From positions 2,564,228 to 2,628,227 of the forward strand of contig CAJINV010000004.1 of assembly GCA_905178155.1 (NCBI GenBank): a stretch of DNA of 64,000 nucleotides, written 5' to 3'. The notes beneath the pieces were generated by a model. That model was not told where the DNA came from, ran no database searches, and saw only the letters and a list, made by a program, of their open reading frames with translations. The position numbers and the translations under genes were made by a program. Positions 47,500 through 57,200 of this stretch are shown in pieces; the stretch's first letter is position 1, and every line of letters starts with the position of its first letter. This stretch comes from Amoebophrya sp. A120 (taxonomy: Eukaryota > Sar > Dinophyceae > Syndiniales > Amoebophryaceae).

Positions 47500-50025
47500 T
47501 TAAATACCACAGTAGTCGTACACGTGACTCCAAGTCAATTCTGCTTGTTCAGTCACTTCCCGTAGCATTGAAAGCGAGTAAGGCTGATACCTTACTGTGG
47601 TAATAGTCGACAGAAGGTAACAGCTAAAAACAGGAACCGCAATCGTATTTATTTGCGGAAATAATTGGAAAGAAGACCCTGCTTGCTCCGTCCCAGAATC
47701 CACAAAAAATAGTCCTACAAATCTCGGCAGCAAGACTTTCGCCTGCTCGTCATCAAATGCTGCAAACTTCCACGTAATAACATACCACTCGACGACGTCG
47801 TTCACGAAGAAAATAATTGACACAACCAGACCGAAAATAATCTCCTCGCTGGTCTGCGGAAACCCGGGGAACAGCGACACGTTATTCGCCAGCGCAACGA
47901 GGGGGACAAAAATCATCGCTAGCGACGTCATTAGGCGGCAGTGCGCACGAATCTGGTACCGTTTAAAATTTTCTTGGCGGTAAAAATCAGTGCAGTGCCT
48001 GAAGGCGTTCAGCTCTGCTGCGGAAACCGGGCTCTTTGCTGTTTTCGTTTTTCCTTTATCTTCTCGGCCAAGTAAAAACTTCAGAAACGTCCGGGTGGTC
48101 GCCACAGGCGGGGGAGCGTCAACAGAAAGGGTCTTATGGACACTGCTGGTCTGGTGCAGGATCGCGTTTTCCGGCTTGGCCGGCATGCTCGCGGCCTTCT
48201 TCACTGGCAACGCAGTTTCTACTCTTGCCGCCAGAACACCCACAGACCTTCCACCGGCTTCTACATCTCTGTTATTTCCGATGCTGCGGCCTGTTCCGGT
48301 TCTGGTTCCGCTCCTTTGCGTGCCGACTTGTACCCCTGCAGCAACTTGATTCGCAGTCAGCCTCCCCCTCCCCGTGCTAATTTCGAGCAGGTTGGGCAAT
48401 GTTGCGTCTCTGTCGCTGGTTTCGGATTCTGTCGTGCTCACATGGTCTTCCGGTTCCATTTCAACTCTCACTGCACCGTGCGAAAGATTCGCGACATCTC
48501 GGTTGAACAAATCCCGGAAGAGGTGTACTGGTACGTTTCTGATTTTAACCCGGATGTTAGAAAAGTGCAGAGCCAATGTTTTCTTCCCGAGTTGGGTGCG
48601 AGTTGTAGTACTCCGATGTAGAACTTCCCTGTACTCCGTTGCAATGCCACTAGTTGTGCCCGAGTTGTAATCCGTCAGCTGATGCCCGCATCCAGCTCCT
48701 GCATCGAAGGCGCCAGTAGTTTCCTCTGCGAGTAGTATCTGCTCAAAGTCAATCTCCTCGTCAAACGCGATGGAAAAACGTCGATTGATAGAACTGATTC
48801 GTTGCAGATGGTAACAAATTTTGGTGGCCCATCGCCATCTCTCCGGAACATGCTCCAGATCGTCAAAGTCGCAAACTTTCAGCGCAAACACCAACAACGC
48901 TTCTTTTTGCCTCAAAGCGAAGTGCCAGATGTGGTAGGTCAGGTCACGAAAGAGTACAAAAGCGATGGCTGCAGGAGATAAAACCAGGAAAACGCCGCGC
49001 CCCATTCCGAACCGAGTGGCGTCGAACATGTACTGGGCGCTGCAAACCATAACTTCCCGGGTTTTTTCCTGGGCCGCTTTCTGCGTTCGTGCGTCGGGGA
49101 AGAGGTCGCACAACTTCCAATCGTTGTCAGTAGGAAGCAGCCGCGGTACAAGCACCTGCCCCCCAATTTTTTCCAGAAGAGGCAGCACAATGCTGAAGAA
49201 GAAACCACACACCAGCGTCTCTGCGATAATGCGCTGGTACCCCGGTAACTCTTGCGCAGTTGCTAGTAGGGCCGGAATGATGCGCGTCGCCGCAAAGAGA
49301 GAAAGACCGAGGTAGAGCAGTCCCCAAAATTGAAATGCAAGGGAGCGGTAGACTGCGCTATAGCATCCCGCACTCCACGATCGCGCCACTGCATACCGGA
49401 AGAAGACCAGCAAAAAAACAGCTAGAAGCGCCTTGATGGGGATGTAGACCAATCGGAACAGGGCAAGACTTTGTACGCGGCCTTCCTCGGTCAGGCACGC
49501 GAAGACGCCGCCATACCAACCTACAACAAACAAAACGGTGTAAATGGTCGCAAACGCTAGTGCTGGCCGGTTCTTTCGCAACGACGTCTTCAACAGTAGC
49601 AAGCTAAGCGGCGACGGAATCTGCAGCACGACATACGCCAAGGCCAAGGCTGTTTCAAGGAAAACCGCGCCGACCACCAACTCGTGAAACGCGGCATAAG
49701 CGAAATTTGTCGGGATAGCAATTGTATTGCCAGCCGCTGTAGCTTTTCCGTCGGAGCTAACTTTCGCTGGATCAAACACACCTGTGCCCATCACAGATGC
49801 TAGCCGCTGAAAATCGCTAAACTCGCAAACCGGACCGACGCCGCGCAAAATGGTGAGGAGCACAATAAACAGGACCGGAATCAGCACCGTACGCACGGTG
49901 ATGGTGAAAAACTTCCTTTTCAATTCCCGAATGCGGTTTTCATCCTTCCTGGTTGGCTTTCTCGTGCTGGAAGCTTTCCGCACAACGGGGGAGTCATCTG
50001 CGATTGAAGTTGATGCGCGGTTCAT
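47500..50025 (-). CDS. Multi-pass membrane protein, paralogue 2
   Basis: A single exon of about 841 residues; start MNRASTSIADD at 50025 (another Met lies two codons upstream). Co-linear with paralogue 1 along its length. The membrane segments and the block GYQRI(I/V)AE.LVCGFFFSI are highly similar, while the cytosolic Ser/Thr-rich loop and a five-residue insertion after FDPAKV (SSDGK) differ. Both copies keep intact frames, so both are probably functional; substitutions look mostly conservative in membrane parts. Family unknown. No introner. Confidence 0.85.
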   Translation of the reverse strand: MNRASTSIADDSPVVRKASSTRKPTRKDENRIRELKRKFFTITVRTVLIPVLFIVLLTILRGVGPVCEFSDFQRLASVMGTGVFDPAKVSSDGKATAAGNTIAIPTNFAYAAFHELVVGAVFLETALALAYVVLQIPSPLSLLLLKTSLRKNRPALAFATIYTVLFVVGWYGGVFACLTEEGRVQSLALFRLVYIPIKALLAVFLLVFFRYAVARSWSAGCYSAVYRSLAFQFWGLLYLGLSLFAATRIIPALLATAQELPGYQRIIAETLVCGFFFSIVLPLLEKIGGQVLVPRLLPTDNDWKLCDLFPDARTQKAAQEKTREVMVCSAQYMFDATRFGMGRGVFLVLSPAAIAFVLFRDLTYHIWHFALRQKEALLVFALKVCDFDDLEHVPERWRWATKICYHLQRISSINRRFSIAFDEEIDFEQILLAEETTGAFDAGAGCGHQLTDYNSGTTSGIATEYREVLHRSTTTRTQLGKKTLALHFSNIRVKIRNVPVHLFRDLFNRDVANLSHGAVRVEMEPEDHVSTTESETSDRDATLPNLLEISTGRGRLTANQVAAGVQVGTQRSGTRTGTGRSIGNNRDVEAGGRSVGVLAARVETALPVKKAASMPAKPENAILHQTSSVHKTLSVDAPPPVATTRTFLKFLLGREDKGKTKTAKSPVSAAELNAFRHCTDFYRQENFKRYQIRAHCRLMTSLAMIFVPLVALANNVSLFPGFPQTSEEIIFGLVVSIIFFVNDVVEWYVITWKFAAFDDEQAKVLLPRFVGLFFVDSGTEQAGSSFQLFPQINTIAVPVFSCYLLSTITTVRYQPYSLSMLREVTEQAELTWSHVYDYCGI

Positions 50026-51581
50026 TGTCATGCGAAATGAGATATAGATCGAGATCCTTATTGTGAACCACCCATTTTAGCATGCGAAGTTGCCGAAGGG
50101 TTGCATGAAAATTCTATACTCAACTTCTTTAATATTTTTATCTTCAACTAATACTTCTACACTTCGATCTACATAAGTACCTCCAGCACCCTTTTCCGCT
50201 TCCTCGGCAGATGCTGAGACGGCTGAAATGGTGGTAACAACCGAGAGCACGCGTTCATTTTCGGCTGCAACATGAGAACTTCTCGTGCCGGAAAGATTGC
50301 GAGCGACGGAACCGCCTGTCGAGAGAAGTTCAAGTAGATGGTGAGTCAGCTAGTACATTTTCTGTGTGAAAACCAATACAGACTCAGACACTAAAAAATG
50401 TAAATAAAGCGAAAATCGCATGACAAACTCTTCGTCGGGCCAATGTGGCCGCAATAAAGACACTATTATACCTCCGACCACACTCCCTTCGATACTGAAA
50501 TCCAGCATCTCCGTGTTCATTGCCAAACCCAAATCCAATGACGCACGGTCGCCTGATAATCATAATTACATTCGAAATTATAGAGCTGCGGGACAAAGTA
50601 CTGAACCTGACTTCATTCATCATTTTCCAGTTTGTGACTAGGCTCCAGAAGCTGTCCATCTGCATCTGACATTAACACTCATTAGAAGGCTGTCATGTTG
50701 TCTAAATCCGATATACAAATTCATGCTCAAGATGAAAAAGCTGAAGCTATTTCTCAAGTACGATCAGGATCGATTAGCATGGTCCCGAACCGATTTGCTC
50801 TCCACTGGCACCGGTTTTACCAACCCACACCGCTTTCTTCATTGCTCGCTCTGGAAGACATGCTCATAGCGGAGAAGGCAACTCCAACAACTGTTGTGCG
50901 GTGTAGGTTGAAAAAATAGAGAAATGGAAATCTTTCTCAGCGTCAGCATGATGTACAAAAATGACAGTCTCATTGAATCATGAGACTGTTCTTTCTTATT
51001 CATTTTTACAACCTCCAGTTTCAAACAACATATGCTGTTTTACCGTCCTCGTTCTCCTTCATCGTCTCCGCCGGAACCGACGGGATCAACGAATCGCAAG
51101 CAAGGAAGCTCATGCTCTGCTTGAAATATCAAATGGAACGGAACGCCCAAGAAAAAACAACAAGAAGAACGGGCTCCTCCGCCTTCTGCCATCTTCCTAC
51201 ATTTGTTTTTTATTTCAACTATTTCACTCTTATCGTTCCCTAAACCAAGGTGGTAGCTACGATATGAAAAAACAATCGAAATAAGTAGCGGAAAACCCGG
51301 AAAAAAAGACTCTCCGACCCTCATTCGTAGATTAAACGAAAAGAAACAAAGAACGCAACGTGATGATTGAAAACATCCCTGTGAGGCGTGCCCCTCGGGC
51401 GTCTGCCTCGCTCTGCCTCCGCCCACGAGGTCCAAAACATGCGGGCGGGGCAGTAGAGTGAACGCATGCCTTGCTGCCTCTGCCTTTGTCCTTTACGGTC
51501 AAGCACACAATGCGCCGCGTCTTGTAGAGGTATTCTTGTTCCAGACAAATCTCAGTTTCCCTGCGACTAGATGACAATGAG
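50026..51581. other. Spacer between EIPR1 and membrane paralogue 2
   Basis: Matches 44584-46083 of duplication copy 1. It has short decayed ORFs (for example MDSFWSLVTN near 50660) and a GC-rich patch at 51385-51450 that is shared with 45885-45950. No gene is supported. Confidence 0.55.
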
Positions 51582-53736
51582 TTACAACAGAATCCTGTAT
51601 TTCTCTTCCATCGGCACCCGACACGCTGTCACAACGCCGTCGTAGGACAAACTGCAGTAGACCCAGGCGTCGTTCCCTGACCACGCCACCGAATACACCG
51701 CGTCCTCCTGCGAGACCTGCTTCAGGTTTTTCGAAAGGCTGAAATTCTGGTTTTGCTCCTTCTTCGTGCGCCACAGATTCACCTGGCAGTCGCTGCCCGC
51801 AGTGAGAACCAGCTGGTCGTGAAAGGGATTGTGCGCCACAGCGGTTATCCAATGGGAATGCGCACTGGAGGTGTGGTGGACCTGACAGGTTGAAACAAGT
51901 CGAAGTCGATGATCTTTACTTAGTACTATTACTGATTTTGTGCTTCGCTTTTCATTTTGCGGAAGCATACACTTGGACTTGCACCCGAAAATATAAATAA
52001 TCTACCGCACCATGTTCATCAAGTTTAAACTACCAAGCTGCGCTATACAAGAAAACGTATTACTAGATGAGTACACATGCCGTCTGCGTGTTTCTCAAGT
52101 CCCAGATCTTGAACGCCGCGTCCTCTCCTCCCGTCAAGAGCTGATTTGGCACATTCGGATTGAACTGCACCGCCGTCAGGCCGAACGCGTGCGCGTCCCG
52201 GCACTCCATCTTCGCGGCAAAAGACGCTGCGGAAGACCCGCCAGTGCGGAGGTCGCAGATCTTCAGATCGGCATTGAGGCCGACGGCAAACACGTTACTG
52301 TGGTGGGTATCGTAGGCGATCGCGTGCAGGACGCTCCGTTGCTGGTCCTGCTGTGCAGATGATTCCACTGAGGTCGTGGAACCGCTTGCGGTGCTTTTCG
52401 TCAGGGCCTCCTTCCCGATTGTTCTCACCACCGCGTTCCTCTGCGTGTCCACGGCGCAGACCGTTATCCTCTGCAAAAGTATCGTACTTGTATTGCAATC
52501 ATGCCTTACAAATCATTTTATTAATTCACATCCGCATTACAAATTTTATTTCTCATGCTGAGGAAATTTGTAATGCATTTATACGAATACGATACTTTTG
52601 CAGTTCATAACCGTCGCGCCATCGCGACTGGCGACGAGAAGTCGCGAGGACTCGAAAGGGTCCCACTGGCAGTGGTGCCAGGATAAATTGGTGAAACTTG
52701 TTGAGCTGTTAGATGCCGAAGATGGTGCAGAACTTGCAGTTGAAGTTGTTCCTCCACTCGTACCTCTGCAAGAACTACAGGCCGAACACCTCGCAAACAC
52801 CCCGTCCTCCTCGTAGTTGCTCTGGTCTTTTAACTCATTCCCCGGCTTCTTCGAGATCCACACGGCGCCGTCGTCTCGTCTCCACCCCGTGACAAACGCG
52901 GTGGTGTAGGGTTGTTTCGGCGACACCGCGATGGACGCCACGGGGCCGGAGTCTGGTGGGAGGGCAAGGCTTTTGAGCAACAGAAGCTCGTTCTCCTCGT
53001 CCGCGAACTGGAGCACGTGGACTTGGTTTTTCGCACTGTCCGGGAGAAAGCTGCCGGCGAGAAAGTATTACAATGAAAAATGCCCCCTCTCCATATCAAA
53101 ACGGAAATCTGTCATGCAGATTCGTGGTCACAAATCAGCTTTGTGATGCTAGAAGGCAGAAGATGCGGACTGTAGTGCTGTCTAGCGTGGGGAAGCCTTG
53201 CAGCTCCAGGATGACAGGAGGCAACTGGAAGTGGGAAACAGCATGACAGATTACCTGTAACTTAGGCCGCAGCTTCGTCTCTTGGCCTTCTAGCAAGTCG
53301 ATTTGTGTACTCAAATAGAGCATCACAAATTCGCGCACCTTCCGTTTCCGATATGCACTGGGGGCTTTTTTCACTTTGATAGAAAGACGTTCGTGTTCGG
53401 GACGGCCGCGAGGCTGCGGGCCGACGCCTGCGGCATGCGCCAACTCGAGGAGACGGCATTATGGCGTTCTCAACTGTTACATTCTCAACTGTTACATGGG
53501 TTTGTGATGCAAGAATGGCAAAAGTGAAAGGGGTCAGCTTGCGCGTCTTGCATGACAGATCTAGCAAAGATTCTCGGCCTGTTTGGCTCTTCGCGAATTT
53601 GTCATGCGAAGCAGCTTGATCGTGTCGATTCTGATTGTGATTTTGCATTACAAATCATGTAACAGTTGAGAATGTAACATTTGAGAACGCCATAGGCATG
53701 CTCCACGTTGAGCTCGTGGTGATGTCCTTCGGCCAT
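51582..53736 (-). CDS. EIPR1: EARP-interacting protein homologue (WD40; TSSC1/EIPR1)
   Basis: Five exons: 53736-53695, 53459-53382, 53065-52610, 52464-52075 and 51881-51582. Introns 1-3 are introners C, E and A; intron 4 (51882-52074) is GT-AG. Coding length after TSD removal is 1251 nt, 416 residues. EIPR1 is a WD40 beta-propeller that works with the EARP/GARP tethering complexes in endosomal recycling and dense-core vesicle traffic. Visible repeats: AKNQVHVLQFADEENELL, VFAVGLNADLKICDLRTGG, AHAFGLTAVQFNPNVPNQLL with TGGEDAAFKIWDLRNT, and HSHWITAVAHNPFHDQLVLT with AGSDCQVNLWRT. The C-terminus DAVYSVAWSGNDAW ... SLSYDGVVTACRVP ... KYRILL is the signature end of this family. Start MAEGHHHELN is the only ATG in the first exon. 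Its C-terminal exon was partly duplicated to 46084-46161. Confidence 0.88.
52465..52609. mobile_element. Introner family A (EIPR1 intron 3)
   Basis: 145 bp. Ends TATCCTCTGCAAAAGTATCG and ACTTTTGCAGTTCATA; TSD ACCGT on both sides. Confidence 0.92.
53066..53381. mobile_element. Introner family E (EIPR1 intron 2)
   Basis: 316 bp. Ends TATTACAATGAAAAATGCCC and GGGGGCTTTTTTCACTTTGATA; TSD GAAAG on both sides. Excision joins NTNVF to LAGSFL. Confidence 0.92.
53460..53694. mobile_element. Introner family C (EIPR1 intron 1)
   Basis: 235 bp. Ends TATGGCGTTCTCAACTGTTA and GTAACATTTGAGAACGCCATA; TSD GGCAT on both sides. Confidence 0.93.
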
Positions 53737-54278
53737 CTTAGAGTAGAGGTTAGGGCCGCGGCGCCCTCGTGTTTTTTTTTTTGTACGTCTGTGAAAAACG
53801 TTAGTTAACGCAAAGATAAACTTGCAAAATTCAGGGGGCACCAGCTCGGACGGCACAGTAGTGAGCTACTTTTGTTGAACTTTGATCTGCATACTTAGAC
53901 AGCGATGAAGAGTCAGTTGCTCTTTGGTTCTTCTTCTTTCGTTTTTATCGCATATAAGATGATTGGAAAACGCAACAGGAACAAGGATAGTTCAGAACGT
54001 GCGCGCAAGTTGTCATCTTGATTGCTGGTGATCTTTGAACGCCTAGAACACATGAGATGCGAATCTGATCATTCGTATGTCGTCTATTGATGATGCCGAT
54101 GGGTTGAGTAGTTTTCAGAAGTTTTTCTCCTGACAGCAACCGACGGCTGGGTTGTGGTCTTGCGTTTGTCAACAAGGGACACCGGCTCAAATATCATACA
54201 AGAGTGCGAAGATGACATCGTACATTTCATCATTTGCGTACAATTCTCGGTTTTATCGTACATGATCCATCTTCAAAT
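53737..54278. other. Intergenic spacer
   Basis: 542 bp between the EIPR1 start and the stop of the adenylation-acyltransferase gene, with a poly-T run near 53775. No supported ORF. Confidence 0.5.
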
Positions 54279-57200
54279 TCATTCTATATAGCCAAGACGC
54301 GGTCGTGGTCCAACTCCGCCAGTTTCGCCATGGTCCAATAACTGCTGCCGACCCGCTCTCTCGGTGCCGTTCGCCATCAAAACGTTCCGACTGGACATCG
54401 CAACCACGCCATCACCTCCTCTACTACTTCGCGAGGACCCTGCTTGGTGCTCTTGGGCCACTGCCCTACTTCTTCGCCCATTCACTGCGGTCAAGTACGC
54501 CACCAAATCCCCCACCGTCTCGCACCGAACGATGTTTGCCAATCGCACATCACAATCTATGGTGTTCTCAACTGTTACATTCTCAACTGTTACATGGATT
54601 TGTCATGCAAAACCACCTTAAGCCGCCAGATGGTCAAGCTGCTTCGCATGACAAATCTCCGAAGGGCTAGCCAGCATGTAAATCTGTACCAAATCTGTGA
54701 TGCGAAAGCAGCAAGTTTACCCCTTCGATCGTCATGGTTCTTGCATTACAAATTCATGTAACAATTGAGAATGTAACGTTTGAGAACTCCATACAATCCG
54801 GGAAATGGGAGCGAAGAACCCCGGTGAACGCGGTGGTGCCGAAACTGTCGAGCCCCAGCTCGTATGAATTGCAAAAGCATCGCAGCACTTCTAGTAGTGA
54901 TTGCAATACAAACACAAACTGGCTCAGCATTACAAATTGAATTTGTGATGCGGATTTGCCTTAGGAACTAGATTTGTAATGCATAACTGCAATTAGTACG
55001 AGTACGATACTTTTGCACAGGATAGCTCGTCGAGACGAGAAGCACTATCCACGATCGCACCGGTCAGCTGGCGGAGGAGTTCGGCCAGGCGGGTGTGCGT
55101 AGAGTTGGTGTAGTGCTGAAAAACTTCTGTGCGAGGAGGACCCGGTAATACACTTCCTGCGGCTGCCGCCAGAGGGTAGTTGTTCATTTCCACTTGCATT
55201 CTATCGCGTCCACCCAGGCCGATCGCTGCGGACTGATAATTGGTAGTGAACGTACTAACACCAAGTTGTTCTACTTGTCCATCTTGTTCTCCTCCCATAG
55301 GCGCGTAAAGCGACGTGCTTCCCGCAGTCCCTCCCGCCCGCGGACAACAGTCGCCGCCGGTCCCGAGCAAAGACGCCCAGCAGTCGCCGCAACAGTTGCA
55401 CTGGACTTTCATGAACTTGATGCCGATGCTCGCGATGAAGCCGTTGGAAAGCAAAAAGTTCAGGAAAGACGCCGCGAGCATGGTCAAGAGAATCACGATC
55501 AGGGTCTCGCTGTAGGCTTCCACCGGCCAGGGGTGGCCGGCGGCGTTGTGCCACCACCATTCGCGGTTGGTCGTGCCGCGGGTCAGAAACCAGTAGTACC
55601 AAGCGACGTTGTAGTGCAACAGGTACATGGGATAGGCCTGAGTATTTTTCAGGTGGTGTTTTGATGTTCTCAAATATTTTATTCCCAGGAAGTTCAATAA
55701 CGATGTGGAAGAAAAAAGAACCACCGCAGGAAGAATTCCAAGTCGTAGGCGCTCGAGAAAAAACTAAGAGAGACACCAGACAACTAGACAAGCAGATGAA
55801 CAAGATGCGGATCACTTCTACTTACACAAGTTAAGCGCCTTAATACCAGCGGCGCCAAGTATTTTGCAATCACCATGCCGTTCCAGGTTGTCAGCGCTCG
55901 ATAGGTGAGACTTCGGTTCCCGATCCCCGCGAGACCCAGGAACCAGACCAGCAGAAACGGGGTGATCAGCCGACACGTGCCGAACCAAAACTGCGTCTCC
56001 GTGAGCCAGCGCCCGTCCATCCAGGGGCCAATGTCGTGGCGCTTCTGGTCCGCCGAGTCGATCAGATATTGCTCGTAGGAAACATTGTCACGATCATCTT
56101 CGGAATAACAAATCCTGCCGCCCTATCCCGTGTAAAAACGTCCCCACGACCCCAGAGTTGTCATGCAGTTCTGCACGCCAAAAAGCCTTCTCATGCGGAG
56201 CTCTATGAGAAAGAGAAGCGCTCTCTCTTTGTGTTTTGGAATTTGTGATGCTAGAATCAGCATGCTATGCTAGATCTGTGATGCTTCTGAACTAGCTGAA
56301 CAGGATCACACTACGAGGACAAACGTGTCATGCCAAACAACCAAAGGTGGCTGATTTGTCTAGCAGAGTTCCCATCTTGACTCTGGTGTGGGGACGTTTT
56401 TAATCAGAATACGCCCGCTCGTCGCTTTTCGTCTTCCGCGTCCGGTTTTGGCGGCAGCCAGGCACACGTGTCGTTGGCGTTCACATAGAAAGCGAGGAAC
56501 AGGAAAAAGCAAGAGATTGCGTCCGTGAGAAAGGCCCAGAGGACGGAATTCGTGTACCACGGGAACAGACGAATTGCATCTTGACCACTTCTACTACCGC
56601 TGATTGGCGGCCCATGCATGGAGATCACTCCGACGTTCGTTCCTGTTCCGGCTGGCTGATCTTGGGCTGCTGCTGAATTGTTTGTTGCTCTCTCCTCGTC
56701 CATAGAGCCATGATCTGCAGAGAGAGCAATTCGTTGCTCGTCTAAAACTCTGCTTCTGGTCGCACTTCTGCTCATCTGAGGCTCAGAATTTATTTGCATT
56801 TCCTTTTTCTTCCGTGCTTGCACCGCCGGGAGAAACACCGCTTCGTGCAGTTTCCAAGTCAACTATCCAGGAAAAAACACCCATCCCCATCCATTTTTTG
56901 CATGACAAATAGTGGAACTTAGGCACGTTTTGCATGACAAATTGGATGGGGATGGGTGTTTTTTCCTGGATATCAACACCGCGGTGACGAACATCGGGCC
57001 CCAGCTGAAAATCAGAAACGTCGCGATAAACAGGCCTCGGAAGATCAACGGCACCATGACAAACGTCGCAGCAGTATCAAGCAAAATAGTGTTAGCGTTA
57101 ACGGTTTTCACAGATGTTAGTCATGCATTACAAATTTTGCCTTACATGCATGCTACGCAATACAAATTTGGGTGCCTTGTTTTCTGATGCATTACTGCAT

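Larger units (their letters stand above)
46180..51661. repeat. Segmental duplication, copy 2
   Basis: Second copy of 40853-46172, starting with the IRG 5' fragment (46181) and ending in the intact EIPR1 gene. It contains paralogue 2 of the membrane protein. Confidence 0.88.

Noticed and set aside
51883-52074. Fifth introner in EIPR1
   Set aside because: The ends are ordinary GT-AG with no TSD or inverted repeats, so it is a normal intron.
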